NCBI GenBank assembly: GCA_030527185.1
Contig: JAUNBF010000023.1
Coordinates: forward strand, 1 to 50,585
DNA length: 50,585 nt
From: Planctomycetia bacterium
GTDB taxonomy: Bacteria; Planctomycetota; Planctomycetia; Pirellulales; Thermoguttaceae
Direction: 5' to 3'
Every line of letters starts with the position of its first letter. The stretch's first letter is position 1. Positions 15,998-24,814 of the stretch are shown here, one piece after another. The notes below the pieces were generated by a model that was not told the origin of the DNA, searched no databases, and saw only the letters and a program-made list of their open reading frames with translations. The translations under genes were made by a program, and so were the position numbers.

Positions 15998-18442
15998 ATG
16001 CGAACGCAAATTCATGACACCATTCCATATATAAAAAAATATATATATATGGCACTTGTATTTCCCGTAAGTCTTTACGCGGGAACGGTTTATCAAATAA
16101 CCAGTAGCACTGGTACTTACACCACCCATACGAATGCCTGGCCGGACGGTAATATCACGATTCTAGATGGAACCATTGCGGTTGAGTCTGGGGAAGGTGC
16201 CTCCATCCGTGACTATCGCATTCCTGTTATTTCCCGAACCATTCCCCTTTATCTGGGCTACACGTTATCCAACGGCGAAGTCGTCCCTTCGACCACTGGT
16301 GGCTCCGTATGGTTTTCCGGGAATTATACAGCCGCGACGGGATTTTCCATCCATTCCTACGGTGGCTCTATCGTCCACGCAGGTGCTGGAGATATGACGG
16401 TAAACGTCTCGGCAAATATTGCTGAAAATGGATACCTTTCATTGGCTTGTAATGGTGGCGGCAAACGTCTTTTCCTCAACAGTCCAATTTCCGGTCCGAC
16501 ATCGGGTGCCATCTACGTCTCCACCGCCAATCAAAACTCTGGAGGAGGTACGTATAACGGAATCATCATCGGCTCTTCCGACAACGCATTTTCAGGAACG
16601 TGGCTGGTAGGAAAAGTTGCGACTGGCGAATCCCGCAACGCCCGCCTGAGAGTGACGGGGAAAAATGGGCTGGGGACTGGCTCCACTTTGCAAATCGGTT
16701 CCCCCTCCACCTTTATTGGCAATGGTGGTCCGGTTTCGGTGGAAGTGAAAGCGGATCAGACGATTGCCAATCTGGTCATCGATCCGCGCAGTTCGGCAGA
16801 GGGAACGGCCAGTGCATTGGTTATTGATCGCGGTTTGACATTTACCGTAACCGGAACGACGACGATCAACGGCGGTTACAATCCGATTGCGGTGGACTTG
16901 AGTGTTACTTCTTCCAACGCGACGACCATTTCACTAGGAGACCTGAAAATTGCTGGAAATACGGAAACATTTGAATGGTTCTCCCTTTCGGCCAGAAGCA
17001 TGACGATTGACGCTGGCTCCCAATATACCGTCCACGGTGCCCGCGTCCACCTTGGTGAGGGTGGTTTGAACGTGCCTGCCGGGGCAACGTTAAAAGTTGG
17101 CCTTCAGGAGAATATGGCCGCCAGCCCTGTGGTGAATTTCACTTCCACGGCAGGTACGAAGGTACTCCAAGGCACGCTGAATGTGTACCACAACGGAACG
17201 ATCAACCGCAGTCTGGAATACCAGCTTTCCAACGCGGACGTGACCGATTTTGCCACGATTCAAATCGATTCCGCCATCACCAACGCGGGAATGGGGCTGT
17301 TTTATCGCAACGGCAATACGGTTGTTTCGAGACCGTGGGTTTACGTCAACGGTGCCACTACGGGAACGGCCTGGAATGGCGACACTTACGGTGCCCGGGA
17401 TGTGCGTGTGATTCAAACAGGCGAATCGGGTGGTTTTACGAGCAGTAATATTCCGAGCAATCCCATGCTGGAGCTTTATCTGGGATACAACCTTTCCAAT
17501 GAATCACTTTCCCCTTCCAACGAGAGCAATCATGCGGGGAATGTCTGGATGAACGAAAACCTGAATCCGGGGCGGATTTTTGCGTACCGGGGGGGAATTT
17601 ACCATGCCTCGGATGGCAATACCCTGAATTTGGGGGGCGAACTCATCCTGGCGAAAGACGCGGTTTTCGGTCTGGGAGCGAATGGCGCGAAGCGGACGTT
17701 GAATGTCAACACGGCCATTTTCGGGGATGAGACCGTTTCGCTTTCCATCACCACCGATACGAAACAACAGGGAACTTTCATCCCTGATCTGCACGTGAAC
17801 AAAGTGGTGCTGAACTCGGAAAACAGCACGTTTGCCGGAACCTGGAAGGTAGGCCTCTCCGTAACGGACGTTTCCCGGGAAGCGAATCTGGAAATCCGGG
17901 GTGAAAATGCTCTGGGAGCCAATTCGACGCTCCAAATCCATTCCCCCGCCCCCAATACCGTCCCGGACAGTCTTCAGCAAGATTCTGGCCCGGTGACGGT
18001 CGATGTTTACGCTTCTCAGACCGTGAAATCGCTGGAAATTCAAGCCGACGCGGAAATGACGCTCCACGCAGGAACGTTCACCGTGCGGGAGTCGCTGAAT
18101 ATTCAGCCCGAAGCGGTGATTAACCTGGTTTTGGAAGACGCACTTCTGGAATTTTCCGGCCCAAATGGGACTTTTCTGGGCGAACTCAACCTTTTGTGGG
18201 AGGAGACCGCCGAAGTGGATGTTTTCAGCATCTACAATTTCCTGAAATCGGATTATCTGGGGGAACTGGCCGCGTTGGTGAGTGTACCGGATGCGTTTGC
18301 CGCGTTGGGAATGGGGGTGCATTACCGCGACGGTGCGTATTCCCTCCTGAACCCCGCCGCCGTGCCGGAACCGGGGACGTGGGTACTGTTGGTGTTTGGA
18401 ATGACGCTGCTTTGGGTGCGGCAGCGCATAATAGCCGCGTAG
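15998..18442 (+). CDS. PEP-CTERM surface protein with internal duplication
   Basis: The protein (814 aa) starts at the ATG at 15998 with CAGGAG upstream. A hydrophobic export signal (MALVFPVSLYAGTV) precedes a long beta-rich region of the autotransporter/beta-helix type. Two units resemble each other: about residues 84-260 (LYLGYTLSNGEVVPS, WLVGKV, STLQIGSP, GPVSVEVKADQTIANL) and about 488-690 (LYLGYNLSNESLSPS, WKVGLS, STLQIHSP, GPVTVDVYASQTVKSL). The end is a PEP-CTERM tag: VPEPGTWVLLVFGMTLLW followed by VRQR, which predicts exosortase sorting to the cell surface. The last residues and the stop codon come from the 160-bp repeat. No catalytic motif is seen. It is followed by a DUF1559 gene, as is the second PEP-CTERM gene. 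Confidence 0.85.
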   Translation: MRTQIHDTIPYIKKYIYMALVFPVSLYAGTVYQITSSTGTYTTHTNAWPDGNITILDGTIAVESGEGASIRDYRIPVISRTIPLYLGYTLSNGEVVPSTTGGSVWFSGNYTAATGFSIHSYGGSIVHAGAGDMTVNVSANIAENGYLSLACNGGGKRLFLNSPISGPTSGAIYVSTANQNSGGGTYNGIIIGSSDNAFSGTWLVGKVATGESRNARLRVTGKNGLGTGSTLQIGSPSTFIGNGGPVSVEVKADQTIANLVIDPRSSAEGTASALVIDRGLTFTVTGTTTINGGYNPIAVDLSVTSSNATTISLGDLKIAGNTETFEWFSLSARSMTIDAGSQYTVHGARVHLGEGGLNVPAGATLKVGLQENMAASPVVNFTSTAGTKVLQGTLNVYHNGTINRSLEYQLSNADVTDFATIQIDSAITNAGMGLFYRNGNTVVSRPWVYVNGATTGTAWNGDTYGARDVRVIQTGESGGFTSSNIPSNPMLELYLGYNLSNESLSPSNESNHAGNVWMNENLNPGRIFAYRGGIYHASDGNTLNLGGELILAKDAVFGLGANGAKRTLNVNTAIFGDETVSLSITTDTKQQGTFIPDLHVNKVVLNSENSTFAGTWKVGLSVTDVSREANLEIRGENALGANSTLQIHSPAPNTVPDSLQQDSGPVTVDVYASQTVKSLEIQADAEMTLHAGTFTVRESLNIQPEAVINLVLEDALLEFSGPNGTFLGELNLLWEETAEVDVFSIYNFLKSDYLGELAALVSVPDAFAALGMGVHYRDGAYSLLNPAAVPEPGTWVLLVFGMTLLWVRQRIIAA

Positions 18443-18593
18443 CGGCGGACAAAAATCTTTGGAAGGAGAGGTCTGGAGAGGATAACTCTTTCTATAGAAA
18501 GGTTTCCTCTCCACGACGGTGGAAGTCTTGACGGGAGAGCGGCTATCGGCTTGCCGCAAGCCGCGCTGCGCCTGGGCGAGAGACTTTTTCAAA
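18433..18593 (+). repeat. Structured ~160-bp interspersed repeat, copy 2
   Basis: This is the second copy of the element at 4456-4618, in the same orientation and with the same three hairpins. Its left edge overlaps the PEP-CTERM gene and supplies its final codons and stop. The element therefore inserted, or the gene end was rearranged, at the stop codon. Confidence 0.8.
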
Positions 18594-18686
18594 AAGCATT
18601 GGAATTTCCAACCTGTCGAGACGATGTTTGTTCACGGCTCTTTCAGGAGAACACCTACTTATCCTCATGAATCAAGGAGCAAAACT

Positions 18687-19682
18687 ATGAAAAATCGTGG
18701 TTTTACGCTGGTGGAACTACTGGTAGTGATTGCGATTATTGGAATGCTGGTGGGGTTATTGTTACCAGCCGTCCAACAGGCACGGGAAGCAGCCCGAACG
18801 ATGCAGTGCAACAATCATCTGCGTCAGTTGGCACTGGCAGCGTTGAATCTGGAATCGACGAACGGGCACTACCCGACGAACGGCTGGTTTTTTGAATGGA
18901 CGGGCGACCCGGACCGTGGCTTTGGCGGGGAGCAGCCGGGTGGATGGGCCTATTCGCTTCTTCCCTTTATGGAACAGACCGCCCTCCATCAATTGGGCGC
19001 GGATGGCCAGCGAGATACGGAAACGCCGCAACAACTCAACGGCGCACGCGATCGAGCGATGGTACCGTTGAGTTTTCACTACTGTCCATCACGACGAACA
19101 CCTGTTCTGCGTCCCTGTACCATACCGCGTAATTCCAGTGCGCTCCCGGATAATCTGGGAACGAAAACCGATTACGCCGGCTGTCGGGGAAGCCTGGCGT
19201 GGTACGACTTTCGCAGTAAGGAAGGCCCGTATTCGCTGGCTGCGGGGAATAAGCTGACACAAACCAACGGTTGGGAGTCGGCCTCGTTGTACAATGGCGT
19301 CTGCCAACGCCGTCATGCCGTGACGATGGCGGAAATTCGCGACGGTACGACGAATACGTATCTCTTTGGGGAACGCTATCTGAATTCCGATGCTTACGAA
19401 AGTGGTACGAACATGGAAGACAACGAAACGGCCTACGTCGGACAATGTGGCGATACCGGTCGTTCGACGAACATGCCCGAAGACTGGCCGACGAAAAACG
19501 CTCCCCGACAGGATCGGTGGGGCTACGAGTCGAACGGCTCTTTCGGAAGTCCCCACGCGGGCGCTTTCGGCATGGCTATGTGCGACGGCTCCGTGCAACG
19601 TATCAGCTACAGCATTGAAATCGAAATCCACCGGGATTTGGGGGCACGGAACGATGGCAATCCGGTTCAGATTCCTCAATAA
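18687..19682 (+). CDS. DUF1559 pseudopilin-like protein (H-X9-DG type) 1
   Basis: The protein (331 aa) starts at the ATG at 18687 after AAGGAG. It has a prepilin-type N-terminus: [20 protein letters not shown], where cleavage by a prepilin peptidase is expected before the phenylalanine, followed by [10 protein letters not shown]. The C-terminal part has the planctomycete motif H-x9-DG (HAGAFGMAMCDG). These proteins are hugely expanded in Planctomycetota and are thought to form or decorate pseudopilus-like envelope structures. The individual role is unknown. It lies downstream of the PEP-CTERM gene and may be co-transcribed through the repeat. Confidence 0.92.
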   Translation: MKNRGFTLVELLVVIAIIGMLVGLLLPAVQQAREAARTMQCNNHLRQLALAALNLESTNGHYPTNGWFFEWTGDPDRGFGGEQPGGWAYSLLPFMEQTALHQLGADGQRDTETPQQLNGARDRAMVPLSFHYCPSRRTPVLRPCTIPRNSSALPDNLGTKTDYAGCRGSLAWYDFRSKEGPYSLAAGNKLTQTNGWESASLYNGVCQRRHAVTMAEIRDGTTNTYLFGERYLNSDAYESGTNMEDNETAYVGQCGDTGRSTNMPEDWPTKNAPRQDRWGYESNGSFGSPHAGAFGMAMCDGSVQRISYSIEIEIHRDLGARNDGNPVQIPQ

Positions 19683-19758
19683 AAAAACGTCGCTGCGGCC
19701 AGAAGAAAATCTGTTGCGACGCATTTATACTTCATTCACTTTGAATTTCAGGGAAACG

Positions 19759-19788
19759 AAAAAAAGCCCCTCCCTCTGGGAAAGGCTT
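19759..19788 (-). terminator. Terminator of the minus-strand DUF1559 gene
   Basis: Read on the minus strand, AAGCC-tt-TCCC-aga-GGGA-gg-GGCTT folds into a hairpin and is followed by a T-run (the A-run at 19759-19765). It lies about 75 bases past the stop codon of the convergent DUF1559 gene. Confidence 0.65.
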
Positions 19789-19863
19789 GGGGAAGTGAAT
19801 CCGAAAAAACTCAAGTGAATGGAGTATATTTCAATAATTATCAACGATCAATTTAATAAAGCA

Positions 19864-20960
19864 CTATTCTGGAATTTTCGCAGGCCGTCCATCGTTACGT
19901 GCTCCCAAGAGAGCGTGCGTTTCAGGATCAATGGAGTACGAAATCCGTTGGACGGAACCGTCGCACATCGCCATTCCCAACGCTCCTGAATGGGCACTGC
20001 CAAAAAATTGAGAAGAATCGGAGGCATAAGAGGCACGATCCTGAATCGGTGGGAAAGGAGAGAAGGTGATGTTTTCCTGAGTATTTTCAATCGTGCCGCA
20101 CGAACGGTGAGTGTCGCAATCGGCTCCGACGTAAAGAGATTCATTATCGCCTCCGGTACTGACGTCAAATTCATAATTTTCGGGAGCAAGATACTTTTCA
20201 CCAATCAGGTAAGTATTCGTCGTTCCGTCACGGATTTCGCCCAGGGTAACTTCACTGCATTCGTAAATAACGCCGTTATGTTTGGATCGTGTACGGTTTT
20301 GACTTTTCATTTTTTCGTATCCGTCGGGAATATTGCTGGGATAGAAATTGGAATAAGACGTGCTGTTGCGTGAGCCGTAATTGGCTGCGTAGTCTCCTTT
20401 GGCAACGTAAGTACCATCGGCATTGGCAGGGACGGCATTGGCAGGATAACTCCCTGACTGGTAAGTTTTCGGCGTTCGCCGCGAAGGACAATGAAAGACG
20501 GCCACGGGCGTTTGGGTACGAATTCCCGACTCGTTCATATACGTTCCACTCGGATTGTCCACAACTCCGTCCGAACCAAGCTGAAAAAGAGCCGTTTGTT
20601 CCAGATAGGGCAAAAGAGAATACGTCCATCCACCCGGTTGAGTAGCCCCAAAACCAGCATCGGGGTCGCCTCCCCACTGCCAGTTCCAGCCGCCCGACGG
20701 ATATTTCCGTGACGCGCTTTCGTGGTTCATGCACGCCAAACCCAATTGACGCAGTTGATTGTTGCACTGCATTGTCCGAGCCGCCTCACGTGCCTGTTGC
20801 ACTGCCGGAAGCAGCAATCCCACCAGCATTCCAATAATCGCAATCACCACCAACAGTTCCACCAAAGTGAAACCTGAGGGATTTTTTCTCTTGCGGAGGA
20901 GATTTTCTACTTTATCCCCCCCCCCCAGTTTGACATTCTCAAGACGAAAACTGCGTTCAT
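19864..20960 (-). CDS. DUF1559 pseudopilin-like protein 2, start separated from body by a G11 tract (frame off by one)
   Basis: The body carries [20 protein letters not shown] and the H-X9-DG motif (HSGALGMAMCDG), so it is a normal family member of about 340 residues. The frame upstream of GFTLVELL contains no ATG, GTG or TTG before a stop codon. The only convincing start is the ATG at 20960-20958, which has AAAAGGAG at 20969-20976 and a promoter behind it. As written, that frame runs into a TAG after 16 codons because the tract at 20916-20926 has 11 G on the coding strand. Twelve (or nine) G would join MNAVFVLRMSNWGGG to DKVENLLRKRKNPSG and the pilin helix. Either the gene is phase-variable and off here, or one G was missed. 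Confidence 0.75.
20916..20926 (-). repeat. Poly(G) tract, 11 bases, inside a coding region
   Basis: Eleven consecutive C on the plus strand (G on the coding strand) lie between the start codon and the pseudopilin helix of the DUF1559 gene. The length is out of frame by one. Confidence 0.85.
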
Positions 20961-20990
20961 TTGTCGATCTCCTTTTCCAAAAACAATCTC

Positions 20991-21009
20991 TCAGGTCCCC
21001 ATGACCTGA
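20991..21009. promoter_or_regulatory. Perfect 7-bp inverted repeat in the DUF1559 leader
   Basis: TCAGGTC-cccat-GACCTGA lies about five bases after the predicted transcription start of the minus-strand DUF1559 gene. It could be an operator or a 5' RNA hairpin. It also encloses a second AAAGGAG-plus-ATG that stops after three codons. Confidence 0.4.
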
Positions 21010-21020
21010 TTTCTCCTTTC

Positions 21021-21049
21021 AGTATAATATTTCTCCCACCCTTTTACAA
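21021..21049 (-). promoter_or_regulatory. Promoter of the minus-strand DUF1559 gene
   Basis: On the minus strand TTGTAA (21044-21049) and TATACT (21021-21026) are 17 bases apart. The start site near 21014 gives a 5' leader of about 54 bases to the ATG at 20960. Confidence 0.6.
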
Positions 21050-21790
21050 GACCTCCCCACCCCTCTTTTTTCATTTTTCCGAGGGGAATATAGCTACCAG
21101 CTTCTCCGTGGGGGGAGGATGGGACATGAACTGACGAGAATGGGGTGGGGGAAGTATTCGGGAGAGAGAAATTTTTTGTACATCCGAAAAGAGGAGAGAA
21201 GTGTCTGAAAAGAGAAATATTTTGGAAAAAATAAAGAGAAAGAAGCTGTTTTTTGGGAAAAAAAAGAGTCCCCCAACTTGACGAAAAAGGATGGGAAGGA
21301 TACAATAAAAAATATCCATCAAGCTATTGAGTCGTTTCCGATTCCCCACTTTGCGAAAAATTCCTCCAGAAGAGAGCGGAGACAAATTATTACGGAAATT
21401 CAACGAATATTTTCAAACAGACGAAAGTCGACATTGAAATTTTATATTCCGATATAAAAGGAAAATTTTCCGAAAATCCCCCTTTGTTCACGGTGATGGA
21501 AGTTTTTTAAGAAACATTTTTCCTAAAAGGGAATTTTGTGGAAATGGACTGGACAAGAGTTTTTTCCTGGAACTACCACCCACAGCCGTTTTCTGAGGCA
21601 AACCGTTTTCCACAGGAGCGATGAGAACGTTTTCTGAATCCTGGAATTCAGGGAGCGTGAATCTGGAAGTTCCAGGAAAGAAGGATATTCGCAAGTTGCG
21701 ACGACATATCGTTTTTCCCTGGCGGACAACCTGATCCAATCATCAAAAGTATTATTATCGATATTATCAAAATCAAGGAGACCATTCGGT
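21050..21790. other. 740-bp intergenic region without a recognisable gene
   Basis: The region is AT- and purine-rich with many homopolymer runs. Short open frames on both strands show no known motif or good ribosome-binding site. It holds one good plus-strand promoter (21278-21306). Otherwise no feature is supported. Confidence 0.6.
21278..21306 (+). promoter_or_regulatory. Promoter-like element with a ~480-base untranslated downstream stretch
   Basis: TTGACG (21278-21283) and TACAAT (21301-21306) have 17-base spacing. The next good plus-strand start is the deacetylase at 21791, so the promoter would produce a long leader or a small RNA. Confidence 0.45.
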
Positions 21791-22630
21791 ATGTTTACCA
21801 ACAGCAACGTTTTGTATGATCGACGTGTCAACAATCTTGTGGAGCGGGCTGGGGAAGCTCGCATCATTTTTCCTTCGTGGAAAGGGAAAGAGGAGTGCTG
21901 GTTATTTCTGGCAGCCCACGATGACGACATTGTAACAGGAGCAGGGCTGACACTCCTGGCAGGTTTGGAGGAGAAAGCGGACGTTCATGCCGTCATCACC
22001 GCCAACGGCAATATGGGTTACTGTCGTCCTGAGTATCGTGAAAGTATCGCGTCCATTCGCCGGGAAGAGGCGTTGAAATCGTTCCGCCTTCTGGGGCTGG
22101 ATCAGGAAAAAGTCCATTTTCTTGATTTTGATGATTGCAGTTTTTACCTCCAGGCAGGCCGTCGTCTGGTGAGCGACTCGTTTGCGTCGTCCGCGAATAC
22201 GGTGATTGCCGGAGCGACCGGATTGCAGAATTCGTACACATGGATATTGCGGAAAGTTCGTCCGACACGTGTTTTCTTCCCGACGCCGACAGACATCCAT
22301 CCCGACCACCAATTGGCGGCGCGGGAGATGATAATCAGTCTTTTCCATGCTCAGGGGGATATTTGGCCGGAATTAGGACCGAAATTGGAGGAGATTCCGT
22401 TGCTTTACGAATACTCGACGTACAGTGACTTTGCCACGCAGCCGACGATGCGGATTCGGGCGACGGATACGTTGTGGAAGAAGAAGCTGGCGGGAATTAA
22501 GGCGTACAAGAGCCAGGAGCAGATCGAGATGCTGATTGAGCTTCAGAAGAAATCGGGTGCGCAGGAATATTTGCGGGAAGTCCAATTCGACATCCTGGAA
22601 CCGCACAAGTACGACCGTCTGTTTGGCTGA
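21791..22630 (+). CDS. PIG-L/LmbE-family deacetylase
   Basis: The protein (279 aa) starts after AAGGAG. It has the zinc-site motif AAHDDD (H43-D44-D45-D46, a variant of AHPDDE), RREEA at about residue 91, and HPDH at 170-173, the second metal-binding motif. The family removes N-acetyl groups from sugars such as GlcNAc derivatives (GlcNAc-PI, mycothiol and bacillithiol pathways, antibiotic precursors). No signal peptide is seen, so it acts in the cytoplasm. The substrate here is unknown. It is followed at 22662-22688 by a GGAAGGGG/CCCCTTTTCC hairpin that may separate it from the next operon. Confidence 0.88.
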   Translation: MFTNSNVLYDRRVNNLVERAGEARIIFPSWKGKEECWLFLAAHDDDIVTGAGLTLLAGLEEKADVHAVITANGNMGYCRPEYRESIASIRREEALKSFRLLGLDQEKVHFLDFDDCSFYLQAGRRLVSDSFASSANTVIAGATGLQNSYTWILRKVRPTRVFFPTPTDIHPDHQLAAREMIISLFHAQGDIWPELGPKLEEIPLLYEYSTYSDFATQPTMRIRATDTLWKKKLAGIKAYKSQEQIEMLIELQKKSGAQEYLREVQFDILEPHKYDRLFG

Positions 22631-22742
22631 AAAGCGGTCGACGGCCTATGTGGAACGATTGGGAAGGGGGTGTTTTCGCCCCTTTTCCATGGAGGAAGGC
22701 TAGGAGTCAGGCAAAGACAAACGAGTCAGGAAAGGGATTTCG

Positions 22743-23048
22743 ATGACAGAGCCGAAATATGCGCCGACGTACGTGCGTTTGAGTGAAGAGGAAATTCGAC
22801 GGCAAAAAGAGCAGGAGATTCTCGATTTGAGTATTGCTCAGATTGGACTTCTGGTTCGGACGACGAACTGTCTGGAATCGGAAGGGATTTTTACGGTACG
22901 CGATTTGCTGAAGTGTCCTCCCGAACGCCTGTTGAAGATTTCCAATTTTGGGTTGAAGACATTGGATGAAGTTTACAAGGCCTTGGAGAAGTATGGTTTT
23001 CAGCGTCGTTCTCAAAAACGGCCGGAGGAATCCGCACATCAGGATTAG
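22743..23048 (+). CDS. Stand-alone RNA polymerase alpha C-terminal-domain protein
   Basis: The protein (101 aa) matches the alpha-CTD helix-hairpin-helix domain: LDLSIAQIGLLVRTTNCLES, then IFTVRDLL, LLKISNFGLKTLDEV. In RpoA this domain contacts UP-element DNA and activators, but here it lacks the rest of alpha. An N-terminal charged helix (residues 10-28) replaces the linker. Such orphan copies could bind promoter DNA or transcription factors, or compete with RpoA. Its stop is three bases before the DUF3592 start, so the two are probably co-translated. The start is supported by GGAAAGG. Confidence 0.85.
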   Translation: MTEPKYAPTYVRLSEEEIRRQKEQEILDLSIAQIGLLVRTTNCLESEGIFTVRDLLKCPPERLLKISNFGLKTLDEVYKALEKYGFQRRSQKRPEESAHQD

Positions 23049-23051
23049 TCA

Positions 23052-24491
23052 ATGGTTCATTCCTGGTTACTAACGAAAAAACGTGGCAACCGTCGCACCG
23101 ATTCCCGTTTTTGGGGTTGGATGGCAGAGGTTGGCTTTGCGACATTCTGTATTTTGGCTGGTTTTCTGGGCATACTTTGGATTTTTGCGCTTTATATCCT
23201 GCCAGAATGGCGGGTGCGCGAACACTACCAGCCGGTTATCTGTACGTTGGAAGATGTGCGTGTGGTGAAAAAGGCCTTGTTTGCCCAACAAATTATCACC
23301 CCCGAAGCAGAGCCAGCCACGTTTTTCAACGAGGAAGAAACGGCCCCGACAGAAGAAAATCTCTCGGAAAAGGCTCCAGGCGAGGAGAAAAATCCTGCTT
23401 TTCCCGCACGTTCCGGCATTGCTCAGACGCAGTTCGTGCCGGAGTTGCTTTTTGGATATGAAGTGAACGGAAATACCTACCGCAGTTGGACGAAGGGATT
23501 CCATTCGATTTCGCAACCTGGTTTTGCCACGAAAAAAGAAGCGTTGGACTGCCTTCGGGAATGGAAAAAAGGGGAACGGTATCGTTGTTGGTACGACCCG
23601 GAAAATCCCGACCATTTGGCAGTGGGACAATATTGGTCATGGGAAAATATTTTCGCGTTGCTGATTCCCTTTTCGCTGTTGCTGATTGGAACGGGAGCGT
23701 TGTTCCATTCGCTGTTGTCGCCGCACTGGGGTTCACGGGAGTATTCCGCGGCTGTGGCACAACGTGTCACCCATTTCACACCGTTTGAAGAAGGAGAGAA
23801 ACAGGAACCTTACCCCACCGTTCCCGACGGGGCCAGCATTACCGACAGTCCCGGCGTTCGTCTTGCCTACCGTCTCCCACGAGCCGATTCTCCGGCATGG
23901 AATCTGTTCTGGTTGGGCGGAATGGCTATTTTGTGGAATCTGGTGGTGTTGATTCACCTCGGACTTTTCGTAGGGAGCTGGAGTGACGGTTCCGCGGATT
24001 GGGTGCGGCTCTTTTTCACCCTTCCATTTGCGTTGGCTGGTATCGGGCTACTTCTCTGGACGGTCCGACAGTTCCGCCGAGCCACGACTATCGGTCCGAC
24101 ATTGGTGGAACTGGATCGTTTTCCCCTTTCTCCTGGTGAGACGGTACGTTTTCTGGTCTCTCAGGGAGGGCATTGGAAAGTCTATTGGCTTAACGTCATG
24201 CTGGTATGCGAGGAGGAGGTTGTTTTCACCCACGGAACCAATACCCGCCGTGAGCAACAACGTGTTTTTCAGCGACAACTCTTTTGCGAGGAAGGTTTTG
24301 AAATCACGCGGGCAGAACCGTTTGAAGTGGAGTTTTCCACCACGATTCCTGCCGACGCGATGCACTCTTTCGTGTCGCCGCACAATCAAATCAAATGGCA
24401 AATCATCGTTCAGGGAGCCGCGGCCAACTGTCCCGTTTTTGAACGTTCCTTTCCTCTGATTGTCACTCCTGGTGCCGGGTTCAATGGATAA
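23052..24491 (+). CDS. DUF3592-domain membrane protein
   Basis: The protein (479 aa) has a first membrane segment at about 27-50, then an extracytoplasmic DUF3592-type domain (LLFGYEVNGNTYRSW, CWYDPENPDHLAVG) and a membrane segment near 195-215 just after it. Two further segments lie at about 280-345, followed by a beta-rich C-terminal domain. The disordered acidic insert at about 80-115 (EEETAPTEENLSEKAPGEE) is unusual. Function is unknown. Its three-base gap from the orphan alpha-CTD gene suggests a functional link. Confidence 0.75.
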   Translation: MVHSWLLTKKRGNRRTDSRFWGWMAEVGFATFCILAGFLGILWIFALYILPEWRVREHYQPVICTLEDVRVVKKALFAQQIITPEAEPATFFNEEETAPTEENLSEKAPGEEKNPAFPARSGIAQTQFVPELLFGYEVNGNTYRSWTKGFHSISQPGFATKKEALDCLREWKKGERYRCWYDPENPDHLAVGQYWSWENIFALLIPFSLLLIGTGALFHSLLSPHWGSREYSAAVAQRVTHFTPFEEGEKQEPYPTVPDGASITDSPGVRLAYRLPRADSPAWNLFWLGGMAILWNLVVLIHLGLFVGSWSDGSADWVRLFFTLPFALAGIGLLLWTVRQFRRATTIGPTLVELDRFPLSPGETVRFLVSQGGHWKVYWLNVMLVCEEEVVFTHGTNTRREQQRVFQRQLFCEEGFEITRAEPFEVEFSTTIPADAMHSFVSPHNQIKWQIIVQGAAANCPVFERSFPLIVTPGAGFNG

Positions 24492-24814
24492 TTGGTAATT
24501 ATTGGTGGACAAGGTGTATTTTCATGTATGGGGAGGTGGAGTGATCGTGCAGGTCATAACGAAGAAACGTTTCATTCCCATCATTCGCAATGCAACAATA
24601 AATGGAAAAAGTCATAATTTGCGGCCTGGAAGAAAAAATCAGAAATTTCAGGAATATTTTGCCGAAAGAAAGAGGGAGGCCATTCTTTTCACCCCATGGG
24701 TTTGGGAAGGGGGCTTTGCAGAGGGAGGAGTATCAGGCGTAGGAGAGTTCTTCCCCGGACGTGAGGAGCGTTTTTGGAAAGACTCTCGGAAACAGATAAG
24801 GCTGCGATTGCATC
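24492..24814. other. Intergenic stretch, nothing recognised
   Basis: The stretch begins with AT-rich near-repeats (GATAATTGGTAATTATTGG) after the DUF3592 stop. An open frame over it has no ribosome-binding site and a low-complexity, arginine- and glycine-rich translation, so it is not taken as a gene. Confidence 0.5.

Noticed and set aside
13627..15999. 790-residue open frame on the minus strand
   Set aside because: It is antisense to paralog 6 and the isomerase gene, rich in H, R and P, and has no motif. It is a shadow of the real frames' codon bias.
20889..21403. Short frames in the AT-rich region (for example SLYFFQNISLF-type translations)
   Set aside because: Phenylalanine- and serine-rich products of homopolymer-rich non-coding DNA; they also overlap a promoter.
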